Of a stretch of DNA of 64,000 nucleotides, positions 8,899 to 17,713 are shown piece after piece. The position numbers and the translations under genes were made by a program. A model generated the notes under the pieces. That model worked only from the letters and a program-made list of their open reading frames with translations. It made no database searches and was not told where the DNA came from. Position 1 is the stretch's first letter. Each line of letters opens with the position of its first letter. Source of the DNA: JAVVHH01 sp963835135 (GTDB lineage Bacteria; Pseudomonadota; Alphaproteobacteria; Acetobacterales; Acetobacteraceae); the NCBI GenBank assembly GCA_963835135.1, contig CAWIEF010000001.1, positions 1 through 64,000 of the forward strand. Reading direction: 5' to 3'.

Positions 8899-9261
8899 AT
8901 GATCGATTGCAGACCATCCGCTCGCTTGATCGTACGCGCACTGACCTTGGCCGCGTCGATGGCCGCCCCGATCGAGGCGGCCCTGGCCCAGGCGCCGAGC
9001 GCGCCAGCCGAGATCCAGCCGGGCCATCCCGCGCCGCCGACCACGGGCAGCACCGGCGCGCCGCAGCAGGTCACGCCCCCGCCTTTGCCCGGCGGCAGCG
9101 CCGACACCCCGGGCGGAGCCGCGCGAAACGGCGTGATCGCCCCGCCAGCCCCTGCCGCCGACGCCGCCATCAACCGCGGCGCGCCCGCCACCACCCTCGG
9201 GACCCCGATCATACCGCCCCCCGGCAGCCCGGGCGGCAACCCGGCGGTCGTGCCGAAATAG
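8899..9261 (+). CDS. Secreted proline-rich protein
   Basis: A 120-residue protein with a Sec signal peptide (basic start, hydrophobic LIVRALTLAASMAA, cleavage after AALAQ near residue 31). The mature part is low-complexity Pro/Ala/Gly (QVTPPPLPGG, IAPPAPAAD, IPPPGSPGG), so it is probably disordered and periplasmic or cell-surface. The start at 8899 has a strong GGAGG site 8 bases upstream. It lies 31 bases after the GMC oxidoreductase gene. No function can be assigned. Confidence 0.7.
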   Translation: MIDCRPSARLIVRALTLAASMAAPIEAALAQAPSAPAEIQPGHPAPPTTGSTGAPQQVTPPPLPGGSADTPGGAARNGVIAPPAPAADAAINRGAPATTLGTPIIPPPGSPGGNPAVVPK

Positions 9262-9309
9262 CGGTAGTCTGGCATCACTCCTTTGCCGATTTAGCTCGAG
9301 GAGGGTTCG

Positions 9310-10149
9310 ATGCCGCTGATTCACAACACCTACGGCAAGGCCCGTGTCCGTGTGATGCGGGTGTATCGCGAAGGCCCGTACAACGAGGTTCGCGAGCTAT
9401 CCGTTCAGGCCATGCTCGACGGTGACTTCGCCGACGCATACACGCGGGGCAACAACCACCAGGTGGTCGCGACCGACACCATCAAGAACATCGTCAACAT
9501 CGTCGCCCGCGAGAACCTGCGCGCTCCTTCCGAACACTTCGCCCAGACGCTCGCGACCCGGCTGTTGTCCCGTTACGCGCATGTGGACCGCGCCACCGTC
9601 ACCTGTCACGAAACCAAGTGGTCCCGCGCCGGCGTCGGCGGCCAGCCGCACCCGCACCACTTCCTGCTCGACGGCAACGGCCGCGGTACCGCCACGGTCG
9701 TCGCCACACGCAACGCCATGTCCACGGTCTCCGGCATCACCGGCTTCACCTTCATGAAGTCGACCGAGGCCGGCTGGGTCGGGTACTGGCACGACGACAC
9801 CACCACCTTGCCCGAGACCACCGACCGCATCGTCGCCACCGCGATGGACGCCAGTTGGACCTGGAACGTCGAACCCGGTGACTACGCCGCGGTCAACGCA
9901 TTGATCCTGCAGACCATGCTGGCCGAATTCGCCACGACCTACAGCCGCGGGGTGCAAGATAGCCTGTTCCGCATGGGCGAGGCCGCGCTGGCGGCAGTGC
10001 CGGAAGTGCAGACCATCTCGATGGCGTGCCCCAACAAACATTACGTGCCAGTCGACTTGTCGCCCTTCGGCCTCTCCGCAGACAACGCGGTCTTCACCGC
10101 GACCGACGAGCCGCACGGCCAGATCGAGTGCACCGTCGGCCGTGCCTAG
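9310..10149 (+). CDS. uox: Urate oxidase (uricase)
   Basis: Oxidises urate to 5-hydroxyisourate using O2, without cofactor. 279 residues. The catalytic Lys10-Thr57 pair is at canonical positions: YGK ends at residue 10 and ATDTIKN places Thr57. HPHHFLLDGNGR, FTFMKSTEAGWVGY and NKHYVPVDLSPFG are further family signatures. GAGGAGGG precedes the ATG. No hydroxyisourate hydrolase, OHCU decarboxylase or purine transporter lies nearby. It converges on the heptose genes with a 3-base gap, so the gene looks isolated from its pathway. Confidence 0.93.
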   Translation: MPLIHNTYGKARVRVMRVYREGPYNEVRELSVQAMLDGDFADAYTRGNNHQVVATDTIKNIVNIVARENLRAPSEHFAQTLATRLLSRYAHVDRATVTCHETKWSRAGVGGQPHPHHFLLDGNGRGTATVVATRNAMSTVSGITGFTFMKSTEAGWVGYWHDDTTTLPETTDRIVATAMDASWTWNVEPGDYAAVNALILQTMLAEFATTYSRGVQDSLFRMGEAALAAVPEVQTISMACPNKHYVPVDLSPFGLSADNAVFTATDEPHGQIECTVGRA

Positions 10150-10152
10150 GCC

Positions 10153-10779
10153 CTAGAACTTCAATTGGCCCAGCGCGGAACTGTCCGTCAGATGCGCGTG
10201 ACGCAGATGCTGTGCTAGGATGTGCATCAGGGATTGGTGCACATCCTCGACGATCCCGTAGTTGTCGGCCGCGACGTGCAGACTGATGTCGGCCAGCGCC
10301 GCCGCGCCGCCGCCGCTGAACCCGGTCATCGCGATCGTCGACACACCGCGCTCCTTCGCCTCGGCCAGCACGCGCAGGATGTTGGGGGAACCGCCCGACG
10401 AACTGATCGCGACCAGCACATCCCCTTTCGACGCCATCGAGGATAGCTGGAACGAGAACATCTCTTCAGCGCCGATATCGTTGGTGATCGCCGTGATCAA
10501 CTCGACTGTCGCCGAGAAGCTGTGCACTTTCGGCCGCAGAGCAGTGTCGCTGCGGATGCCTTTCATATGATCGCAGGTGAGGTGGTTGGCAATCGCGGCT
10601 GACCCGCCATTGCCGCAGGAGAAGATCAATGCGCCCGCTTTGGCGCGCTCGGCCAACAACTCTGCGGCGGCGGCGAGCGCGCGGCGATCGACGGTCGCGG
10701 CAGCCGACGCCAGGAGCGCGAAGTAATCGTCGGCATACGCGCCGGCATCGGCGTAGCTTTTATTCGGGAAGTATAGCAT
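10153..10779 (-). CDS. gmhA: SIS-domain phosphoheptose isomerase
   Basis: Isomerises sedoheptulose 7-phosphate to D-glycero-D-manno-heptose 7-phosphate. About 208 residues with a single SIS domain: FSCGNGGSAAIANHL, a loop with CDHMKG, ITNDIGAEEMF, then VLVAISSSGGSPNI and a C-terminal EDVHQSLMHIL helix that holds the active-site His. The ATG at 10779 has GGAG at 9 bases; a longer TTG start is less likely. It follows the heptose kinase gene in the same minus-strand unit, matching the GDP-heptose pathway order of steps. The 7-phosphate phosphatase and guanylyltransferase are not visible. Confidence 0.88.
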   Translation of the reverse strand: MLYFPNKSYADAGAYADDYFALLASAAATVDRRALAAAAELLAERAKAGALIFSCGNGGSAAIANHLTCDHMKGIRSDTALRPKVHSFSATVELITAITNDIGAEEMFSFQLSSMASKGDVLVAISSSGGSPNILRVLAEAKERGVSTIAMTGFSGGGAAALADISLHVAADNYGIVEDVHQSLMHILAQHLRHAHLTDSSALGQLKF

Positions 10780-10818
10780 TGCCGATCTCCGGGCCTCGTC
10801 AAACAACAGGATGGCAAA

Positions 10819-11802
10819 TCAGCTTGGATGATAGAATAGGATGCGACTGCCGAGCGGTTCGAACGCGAAACGCACTTGTCGCAGGCCGATCGCTCGCGCG
10901 ATGTCCTCGTGCCGGTCGGTCGGCGCATAGAACATCATGAAGCCGCCAGCCCCGGCGCCCAGCAGCTTGCCCCCGAGCGCCCCGGCGCCCCGGCCAGCCT
11001 GATACCACTCATCGATCGCATCGCTGCTGATGCCAGTCGACATGCTCTTCTTCAGCGCCCAATTCTCGTCCAAGACCGCCCCGAACGCGTCGAGATTGCC
11101 GCGCCCCAGCTCGTCCCGGGCGATATAGGCCAGCTCGACCATGCGCTTCATCGCCGCTTGCTTGGCCGGGGCGCTGGCCATCTCGCGGTTCTGGTCGCTG
11201 AGGATGGCCGACGCGCTGCGCACGATGCCGGTGTAGAAGACGATGATCCGGCTCTCGAGCAAGCGGCGGAAATCCGCCTGCATGATCACCGGGACGACGT
11301 TCACGCTGTCGTCCTCGCGGAACTCGATCACGTTCAAGCCGCCGAACGCGGCCGCATACTGGTCCTGCTTGCCGATCGGCTCGCCGCACAGGTCGATCTC
11401 GACATGGCACGCGCGCTCGGCAAGATCCGGCGCGGACGTATGCCGGCCCAGATAGGCCTCCATCACCTGCAGCAGCCCGACGGTGAACGAGCTGGACGAA
11501 CCGAGCCCGGTGCCCCGTGACGGAATGTCGGCGATCGTGGTCACCTCGACCCCGCCCCGAACGCCCAGCAGCTCGAAGGTCGAACGCAGCAGCCGGTGCT
11601 CGACCTGTTCCAGCCGTTCGACCTCCTCGGTCTTCGAATAGGCCAGCCGGATGCCGCCATCGAATTTACGATTGACGTTCACATAGACGTATTTGTCGAT
11701 CGCCGTGCTGAGGACGGCGCCGCCGAAGCGACGGTAGAACGACGGCAGGTCGCTGCCCCCGCCGACGAAGCTCATGCGTAACGGAGTACGGCTGATGATC
11801 AT
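10819..11802 (-). CDS. hddA: GHMP kinase, D-glycero-D-manno-heptose 7-phosphate 1-kinase type
   Basis: Phosphorylates heptose 7-phosphate at C1 in the GDP-D-glycero-alpha-D-manno-heptose route. 327 residues. The N-terminus is SRTPLRMSFVGGGSDLPSFY, typical of HddA-like kinases. The GHMP ATP loop is IPSRGTGLGSSSSFTVG near residues 95-111, and GGKLLGAGAGGFMMFY near the end is the third conserved motif. The start at 11802 is the ATG immediately before the family N-terminus. It lies between gmhA and an epimerase gene on the same strand, which supports heptose metabolism for surface glycan synthesis. Confidence 0.87.
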   Translation of the reverse strand: MIISRTPLRMSFVGGGSDLPSFYRRFGGAVLSTAIDKYVYVNVNRKFDGGIRLAYSKTEEVERLEQVEHRLLRSTFELLGVRGGVEVTTIADIPSRGTGLGSSSSFTVGLLQVMEAYLGRHTSAPDLAERACHVEIDLCGEPIGKQDQYAAAFGGLNVIEFREDDSVNVVPVIMQADFRRLLESRIIVFYTGIVRSASAILSDQNREMASAPAKQAAMKRMVELAYIARDELGRGNLDAFGAVLDENWALKKSMSTGISSDAIDEWYQAGRGAGALGGKLLGAGAGGFMMFYAPTDRHEDIARAIGLRQVRFAFEPLGSRILFYHPS

Positions 11803-11824
11803 CGGGCGACGCCGACCACCTGAA

Positions 11825-12784
11825 TCAAGAGCGCATTTCCTGCGTGGCGATCTCCGCCACCGCGTGCCGCATGGCGGCATCCGACCCGAGCCTCGGTGCC
11901 CAGCCGGTATCGGTCAGGCGCTGCACCGAATAGCGAAAGCGTGGCACGTCGCCCACCCAGCCGCGATCGCCTTCGCCGAAGGCGAGCTCGGCCTGCGGCG
12001 CCGCCCGGTCCCGCACCGCTTCGGCGATCGAGCGGACGGTGATGCCGGCATCGGTCGGACCGATGTTGTAGACGAGATAGCGTCCTTCGAACTGCGCGAT
12101 GTGAAGCATCGCGTCGACGAGGTCGTCGACGTGCAGGTAGGATTTCTGCTGCGTGCCGTTGCCGAGCACCTCGAGCCGATCGGGCGTGGCGCGCAGCTTG
12201 CGGAAGAAATCCAGGATCACGCCATGCGTCGCCGGCACGCCGATGACGTTGGGGAACCTGAAGATGTCGGCGCGCGGTAGCCAGGCTTCCACGGCGGCGC
12301 GGATCTGCACCTCCGAGGCGAGCTTCATCGCGCCGTAATTCGAGATCGGCTGCAACGGACCGATGTCTTCGTGAATGACCGTATCGCCATGATCGCCGTA
12401 GATCGCCGAGCTAGAGGCGAAATGCAGCCGTTTGATGGCCAGACGCTGCATCACTTCGAGCGCGCCGATCGTGGTCAGGAACGTACGGTGCAGGTCGATG
12501 CGATGGTCGGCCACCCCGGCCGGAATGTCGGAGTTGGCGGCCAGATGCCACACGTCGTCGATCGTGGGGTCGAGATCGCCGATCGCTGCCGCGAACGCGT
12601 CGCTCTCGGCGCAATCGGCCACCCGGAACGCGTAGCGATTGTTCGGCAGGAACTCCGCCACCGCCGCGCGTTCGCCGCGTGACAGATCGTCGACCCCGAT
12701 CACGCCGTCGCCGGCCGCCAGCAGGCGCCGGGTCAGATTGACGCCGATGAAACCAGCCGCGCCGGTGATCAGATGAGTTCTCAT
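11825..12784 (-). CDS. NAD-dependent sugar-nucleotide epimerase/dehydratase
   Basis: A 319-residue extended SDR. The Rossmann motif is TGAAGFIG at residues 7-14. SSSAIYGD carries the catalytic Ser, and SNYGAMK gives the Tyr-x3-Lys pair. GNGTQQKSYLHVDDLVDA is the usual C-terminal substrate-domain motif. It acts on an NDP-sugar; the gene order with hddA and gmhA suggests an NDP-heptose or related sugar, but UDP-glucose 4-epimerase-type activity is equally possible. The ATG at 12784 overlaps the stop of the GT4 gene by 4 bases (ATGA), so the two are translationally coupled. Confidence 0.85.
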   Translation of the reverse strand: MRTHLITGAAGFIGVNLTRRLLAAGDGVIGVDDLSRGERAAVAEFLPNNRYAFRVADCAESDAFAAAIGDLDPTIDDVWHLAANSDIPAGVADHRIDLHRTFLTTIGALEVMQRLAIKRLHFASSSAIYGDHGDTVIHEDIGPLQPISNYGAMKLASEVQIRAAVEAWLPRADIFRFPNVIGVPATHGVILDFFRKLRATPDRLEVLGNGTQQKSYLHVDDLVDAMLHIAQFEGRYLVYNIGPTDAGITVRSIAEAVRDRAAPQAELAFGEGDRGWVGDVPRFRYSVQRLTDTGWAPRLGSDAAMRHAVAEIATQEMRS

Positions 12785-13956
12785 GGCCGCTTGGATCCCG
12801 CGTCGCCTCGCTGCTCGCTGACGCCTCGATACAGTTCGACGTGCCGGCGGATCATCGCGCCGAAGTTGAACGCCTCGAGCAAGGCCGCCGCCTGCTCGGC
12901 ATCGCCGGCCGTGCGGCTCTCCAACGCCGCCATGCGTTCTACGGCGGCCGTGTAGCCCGACGCGTCGCCGAGGTCGAACAGCGTCGCGCCGGTCTCGTTC
13001 AATACGAGTTCGACATGTCCAGGGATTCGGCTCAGCGCGAGGTACAGGCCGGCCTGCCCGGCCTCGAGCGGCGCCACTGGCAGCCCCTCCCAGCGCGAGG
13101 TGGACACCAGCGCCTTGCACTGTTTCATGACGCTGGCCACGTCCGGAACGGTGCCGAGGAACTCGAAGAATTCGCCGAGCCCGCGGCTGGCGACCTGGTC
13201 CTCGTAGCCCGCCCGCGCAGGACCGTCTCCGATGATCAGGAAGCGCAGCTTGCCGGCCAGTCCGCTGGCCTGTGCCGCCGCGGCCAGGTCGATCATCGCG
13301 TCGAAGTTCTTTTGCATGTTGAAGCGGCTGAAATGGACCACGTTGACCGGCCAACCGGCTGCCCATGTCTGCAGCGACGGAATGTCTTTCAGTCCGGTGC
13401 GGAAAACCTTGATCTTATCGGCCGGCGCGAAGCCCTGCGCCACCGCGACGGTCTTCTCGCTTTCGGTTCCCGCGATCAGCGTGCGGGTCACGCTCGACAT
13501 CGACCGCTCGTAAGCCCGGTACACCCGCCGCACCAGCGGGCTGTATTGTTGAAAGTGCAGGCCATGGAAGGTGTGGACTGCGGGAATGCCGGTCAGCACC
13601 GCCGCCAGTCTCGTATAGACTCCGGCGCCCTTGCCGTGGGAGTGCAGCACGTCGATGCGGTTTTGCTTGGCGAAGCGGACGAAGCGGCGCAGCTCGCCGG
13701 GACCGAACGCGCGCTCAGGAATGGGATGGAAGTGGTCCCCGCCGACCAAGGCCTGTAGCCGCGGCGTCAGCGACCCATCGGCCGGACAGGCGACGAAGTT
13801 CTCGACCTCTCGCCCCAACCCCTCCATGAGGTTGTAGGCATACAGCGCCCCGCCGGTGAAATCCGCCCGTGCCGTGACATGCAACACCCGCGGCGGCGCC
13901 AGGGGCGCGCCCCCGAGCCGTGCGTACCGCACCTCGCCAACCTGGTTCAAATCCAT
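12781..13956 (-). CDS. GT4-family glycosyltransferase
   Basis: A 391-residue GT-B enzyme. The N-terminal domain has HVTARADFTGGALYAYNLMEG and DVLHSHGKGAGVYTRL, with HTFHGLHF near 130. The C-terminal half has NVVHFSRFNMQKNFDAM, LIIGDGPARAGYED and STSRWEGLPVAPLEAG, the last holding the EGLP-x6-E donor-binding motif of GT4. It is first in the minus-strand unit GT4-epimerase-hddA-gmhA and is preceded by a 276-base intergenic region with a candidate promoter/operator. Donor and acceptor are unknown; a heptose residue is plausible from context. Confidence 0.87.
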   Translation of the reverse strand: MDLNQVGEVRYARLGGAPLAPPRVLHVTARADFTGGALYAYNLMEGLGREVENFVACPADGSLTPRLQALVGGDHFHPIPERAFGPGELRRFVRFAKQNRIDVLHSHGKGAGVYTRLAAVLTGIPAVHTFHGLHFQQYSPLVRRVYRAYERSMSSVTRTLIAGTESEKTVAVAQGFAPADKIKVFRTGLKDIPSLQTWAAGWPVNVVHFSRFNMQKNFDAMIDLAAAAQASGLAGKLRFLIIGDGPARAGYEDQVASRGLGEFFEFLGTVPDVASVMKQCKALVSTSRWEGLPVAPLEAGQAGLYLALSRIPGHVELVLNETGATLFDLGDASGYTAAVERMAALESRTAGDAEQAAALLEAFNFGAMIRRHVELYRGVSEQRGDAGSKRP

Positions 13957-14081
13957 CGCGCCATGACGGATTGCGTTGAGCGATTCATAATGACACGGCG
14001 CCTCTCACTCTGTTCGCGCGCCATCATGGCGGCATCCGGACCAAGCCGGTCTTCGCTGCGACAGCGAGTGTCCGCGTATCG

Positions 14082-14100
14082 TGTATCACGAATTGATACA
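14082..14100. promoter_or_regulatory. Inverted repeat upstream of the GT4-heptose operon
   Basis: TGTATC-acgaatt-GATACA, perfect 6-base arms around a 7-base centre, in an AT-richer stretch of the 276-base gap between the GT4 gene (starts 13956) and the flippase gene (ends 14233). This gap is the only leader of the minus-strand heptose unit, so the repeat could be an operator. The rest of the gap shows an AT-rich TTTTATTAATC at about 14115-14125 and no open gene. Confidence 0.3.
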
Positions 14101-14232
14101 ATGCCGCGAGTAGGTTTTATTAATCCGACCCGTGCCACCTCAGCTTGCAAATCCGGTGTTCCAACACGCGGAACGCAGCCCCGGCGGGAACAACCTGACG
14201 TCATTTCGCGTCAAGGTGGTGGCGCGGTCAGC

Positions 14233-15651
14233 CTACTCGCGTTCGAGCGCCGCAGCCTTACTCGGGAGGCCTGTCTCGGTCGGGTGAAGCAGATGATGCA
14301 CCGACGTCCGAAGTGTGCTCAGCCGTGGCGTGGCCCGGATGTCGATCCCGCCAATGTGCTTGGAGGCACCGACCATGTGCAGCACCAGCAGCACGACCTC
14401 GGCAAGCACCGCCGACATCGCCGCCCCGGTCACACCATAGATCGACACCAGAATGAGGTTTGCGATCACGGCGACCACCGCGGTCGTGCCCAGATACGAC
14501 ACTTTGCGGACCATCTCGGCCTTGGAGATGAACAGCGAGCTATAGGTCATCTGCGCGAAGCTGATCGGCACGGCGATCGCGCGGATCATCACGAGCGAAG
14601 CAGCGTCGCCATACTTCCCGCCGTAGAGCAAGGCCGTGAGCGGGTGAGCCACCAGCACCAGCAGGAGGGCCAGCAGCGCCCCGCACGCCGCCATCGCGGG
14701 CACGCCGATATGGAACACGGCCACGAACGTCTTGCGGTCATGCTCCGCCCAGCGGCAGATCTTCGCGGCCAGAAATTTCATGTAGATGACATTCGGAATC
14801 AGCGACAACGCCGCGAACACGAGCGACGAGGCGTTGTATTCCGCCGCCGCCCTGCTGCCGGCCAGGCGCTCCACCAGCACCAGGCCGCCCTGGAAGTAGA
14901 TGACGTAGAACAGCGTCATGAAGGCGAATGGGCTCGACTCGGCGAACAGCTCGCGCATGCGGGTCGGGGCCGCCTCGCCCGGCACCCGCCGCTCCCGCGC
15001 CTTGCGCCGCAGCGCCAGCAGCGACCGCACCGCCACCGCACTCAACCCGAGGCCGAGCAGACCGTAGCCGGAAATCACGTGTTCCTCGGTCAGCGCCGCG
15101 CCGAGCGCCATGAGCGCGACGATCACGAAGCGCCCCGCCTGCGGCGCGGCCTGCAGCAGGGTCAGCGCCCGATAGCGATCCTCGATTTGGAACGACGACG
15201 ACCCGAGATCGACCGCGATCTGTCCGAACAGGATCAGCACCGCCGCAATCAGCACGACCGGGCTCAACGCCGTCAGCACCCCGCTCGTCGCCAGATAGGC
15301 CAGCAGGCCGGCCGCGCTGACCATGGTCGCGCTGCACACCACCAGCGCCGACGGCCGCAGCCAGCGTTCGGCTTGCCATCCCTCCTGGCCGAACACGCGC
15401 AAGAGCAGCCAGTTGACCCCGACCGAACCGACCGGTGTGAAGAAGTTGATCGCGACGAGCACGACCGAGAGCCGCCCGAACGCGGACGCCTCGAGCGAGC
15501 GGGCCAGAAGGATCTGAGTGACGAACGCAAGCCCGGACGACAGCACCGTCCCGGTGAAGATCATCGATATGACGCCGGCGAACCGCAGCCAGGCGAACTG
15601 GGCCTGTCCGAGAACCCAAAACCGGTTGAGGGCCCCATTCAATATCGTCAT
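14233..15651 (-). CDS. Polysaccharide flippase (Wzx/MATE-like, MOP superfamily)
   Basis: A 472-residue integral membrane protein with about 12-14 predicted helices, the usual size of lipid-linked oligosaccharide flippases. Visible features are an N-terminal amphipathic stretch followed by a helix with SGLAFVTQILLARSL, the SSSFQIEDRYR loop, and repeated hydrophobic segments to about residue 430. The C-terminal 40 residues are polar and cytoplasmic. It should move undecaprenyl-linked repeat units across the inner membrane in a Wzx/Wzy-type route, consistent with Wzy-, Wza- and Wzc-like genes within 10 kb. It is transcribed on the minus strand upstream of the GT4 gene, but the 276-base gap suggests separate control. 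Confidence 0.83.
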   Translation of the reverse strand: MTILNGALNRFWVLGQAQFAWLRFAGVISMIFTGTVLSSGLAFVTQILLARSLEASAFGRLSVVLVAINFFTPVGSVGVNWLLLRVFGQEGWQAERWLRPSALVVCSATMVSAAGLLAYLATSGVLTALSPVVLIAAVLILFGQIAVDLGSSSFQIEDRYRALTLLQAAPQAGRFVIVALMALGAALTEEHVISGYGLLGLGLSAVAVRSLLALRRKARERRVPGEAAPTRMRELFAESSPFAFMTLFYVIYFQGGLVLVERLAGSRAAAEYNASSLVFAALSLIPNVIYMKFLAAKICRWAEHDRKTFVAVFHIGVPAMAACGALLALLLVLVAHPLTALLYGGKYGDAASLVMIRAIAVPISFAQMTYSSLFISKAEMVRKVSYLGTTAVVAVIANLILVSIYGVTGAAMSAVLAEVVLLVLHMVGASKHIGGIDIRATPRLSTLRTSVHHLLHPTETGLPSKAAALERE

Positions 15652-15827
15652 GAACGGTCAAGACCTCGCACGAACAGCATCGGCATCTCGTCTCCAGGCC
15701 GATCGACCCTGGTCGGATGCCGTTCCGGCGGCAGCTTGGAATGCAGCTTGCGAACGAAACCGATCAGGTCAAGCATCCAAAGCCCGGCGCTGTCTTCGCC
15801 GACTTGCCGGCCCGGCGCAAGCGATTT

Positions 15828-16985
15828 CTACCGCACCTGCGAAGAAGCCGGCGAGCCCTCCCGGAACCCGGGCGCCGTGCGGTACGCCTCGTACGAAGGC
15901 TTCGCCGAGCCATCCGAATGGCGCAATCCGAAGCAGCATTCCGAGGACGGCACCGGGCCGGCCGGGGCCGGGAAGTCGAGGAAATTATACCAGAATACCG
16001 GCCCCAGCCACGCGTAGCGCGCCTCTGCCGCGAACGCATAGACCTGGCGGACCATCGTGGCCTGTGCGCTTTCCGAGATCACCGTGTTGTACTCATCCCG
16101 GCCACCGGTCGGCGCGCCGACCTCGGTCACCCAGATCGGTTTGCCGCCGTCGCCGTGCTTGGCCATGATGCTGCGGAAGCTCGGGACGGTGTTGAACATC
16201 TTCTGCCAATTGTTGCTGTCCGTATTCGTCGGGAAATTCGGAGAGAAATACGGATGATCGGCAGCGGCGTCGAACGAGTGCTGCGCCCCAGCCTCGTAGA
16301 GGCCTTCCAGGAAATGCAGGGCCGAGATGTCGCCGTTGCGGTCCCACGGCTGCGCCAGGCCGCCGAACATGACCGTCGCTTGCGCGTCCGCCGCGTGGAT
16401 GGCCGCGGACGTCACCTTCAGCAGCGCCGCATAGTCCGCCACGTTCGCTGCAGGCAGCCAGAACGAGGCGGTGTTTTCCTCGTTCCACACCTCCCAATGG
16501 TGCACGCCGAGGGGCGCATAGTGCTCCACCAGGTGCGCGGCGAACGCGGCGAAGGCGGCAGTGTCGCGCGGCGGATGATATTTGCTCGACGCGCCGCCGT
16601 TGGCCCAACCGGGCGTGTAGTCGACCAGGGCGAGCACCGAGATGCCGGCCTCGGTCAGCGCCCTGATGACCATGTCCTGCTGGCGCAGCTCGTAGTCGTC
16701 CGGGCCGTGCGGCTGGATGACGCTCCAATCGAGCTCGTAGCGCATCCAGGTTACGCCGAGCGTCTTCAGGTCGGCGATCCGGCCCGGCAGCGCCTCGGCG
16801 GTGACGCTCTCGAGCGAGTTGTCGATCACGCCTTTCAGCGCCATCGGCCCGTCCGCCCGCGCGGCGGTGCTTGCCAGGCAGAACAGCGCGAGCACGGCCG
16901 TCCACCGGAGTTGCCGCGCTCGGAGCCGGTTCGATCGATCAGGTGTGGGCAAGGGTGCTCCTGCTGCTGCTGCGCCCCGTCCCAT
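15828..16985 (-). CDS. Secreted GH39/PslG-like glycoside hydrolase
   Basis: A (beta/alpha)8-type hydrolase of about 385 residues with an N-terminal signal sequence (hydrophobic WTAVLALFCLA, cleavage after ARA near 44). HHWEVWNEEN near 162-171 gives the Asn-Glu acid/base (Glu169), and PIWVTEVGAP near 283-292 gives the nucleophile Glu288; both are clan GH-A hallmarks. GVTWMRYELDW and DYTPGWANGG fit PslG-like members that cut exopolysaccharide in the periplasm during export. The exact start is unclear (16985, or an ATG at 17021). The gene next to it on the other strand starts 18 bases away. Confidence 0.78.
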   Translation of the reverse strand: MGRGAAAAGAPLPTPDRSNRLRARQLRWTAVLALFCLASTAARADGPMALKGVIDNSLESVTAEALPGRIADLKTLGVTWMRYELDWSVIQPHGPDDYELRQQDMVIRALTEAGISVLALVDYTPGWANGGASSKYHPPRDTAAFAAFAAHLVEHYAPLGVHHWEVWNEENTASFWLPAANVADYAALLKVTSAAIHAADAQATVMFGGLAQPWDRNGDISALHFLEGLYEAGAQHSFDAAADHPYFSPNFPTNTDSNNWQKMFNTVPSFRSIMAKHGDGGKPIWVTEVGAPTGGRDEYNTVISESAQATMVRQVYAFAAEARYAWLGPVFWYNFLDFPAPAGPVPSSECCFGLRHSDGSAKPSYEAYRTAPGFREGSPASSQVR

Positions 16986-17002
16986 GAGAGCTGTGGCGCG
17001 GG

Positions 17003-17626
17003 ATGAGCGGATGGGTCTCATGTTACGCCGGGTCCGTCCAGCCGGCGGCCGCGAGCGCCGGGGTCGCGTTCGTGGCAGCGTTCCTGCTGGCGCACGCGCC
17101 GCCATCCCGCTTCGGCACGTTCGAGGTCGTCGCTCGCTGCGTGGCGGTGTCGCTCGCCGCGGTCGCTGCGGCGCCGGTCTGCCTGATCATGCCGCGCTTC
17201 CTGGTTGTGTTTGGCGCGGCGAGCTGGCCGAGCGCGCTGCGGTCCGCCGCGCATAACATCGACGTGACCTTGGTCATGATCGTCATTCCAGCCGCCTGCT
17301 TCAGCCTGCTCAAGACCAGGCTTGTGCTGCGCACCCTGCCCCGCACGGGATGGATCGCGGCCGATCTCGGCCTGACTGTCCTCGTCGCCATCGCCGCTGC
17401 CTTGGCCTATCGCGCGGTCTGGCAAGCCAGCACCGGCCTCGATCCAGGCGGCGGGGTCGTCGATTTCTTCCGGGATCAGCGCCTGCGGGCCGGGGTGCTC
17501 TGCCTGCCGCTAGCCGCGTCGGGTTGGGCCTGGGTGTCGGCGGCCGCCTCCCGGCGGGTTTGGCTGCCGAGCGTCGGCTCTGCCTTGGCAGCCGGGCTTT
17601 GGGGCGGATTGTTCGCGCCACTCTGA
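17003..17626 (+). CDS. Polytopic membrane protein of unknown function
   Basis: A 207-residue frame with strong GC bias at third positions, which supports coding. Five or six hydrophobic segments are visible: GVAFVAAFLLAHA, VARCVAVSLAAVAAAPVCLI, VTLVMIVIPAACFSLL, DLGLTVLVAIAAALAY, GVLCLPLAASGWAW and a C-terminal SALAAGLWGGL. No family is recognised. It is divergent from the GH39-like hydrolase with an 18-base gap between starts, so one of the two starts may be further in. The position within the glycan region suggests an envelope role; nothing more specific can be said. Confidence 0.55.
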   Translation: MSGWVSCYAGSVQPAAASAGVAFVAAFLLAHAPPSRFGTFEVVARCVAVSLAAVAAAPVCLIMPRFLVVFGAASWPSALRSAAHNIDVTLVMIVIPAACFSLLKTRLVLRTLPRTGWIAADLGLTVLVAIAAALAYRAVWQASTGLDPGGGVVDFFRDQRLRAGVLCLPLAASGWAWVSAAASRRVWLPSVGSALAAGLWGGLFAPL

Positions 17627-17713
17627 GCCTCGGGTCTCCGGTTAACCCCTCGTTAGCCTAATTCGACGACTATCCGGCCCATTCACCGAGCCGGGGGAGA
17701 AGCCTCCTAACTA

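Noticed and set aside
7545..9278. A 577-codon minus-strand frame
   Set aside because: It lies opposite the GMC oxidoreductase and the Pro-rich secreted protein and reads as low-complexity Gly/Val/Arg text.
13879..16017. A 712-codon plus-strand open frame
   Set aside because: It is antisense to the flippase gene. Its translation is dominated by Arg, His, Gln and Pro, as expected from the complement of a GC-rich gene, and shows no domain.
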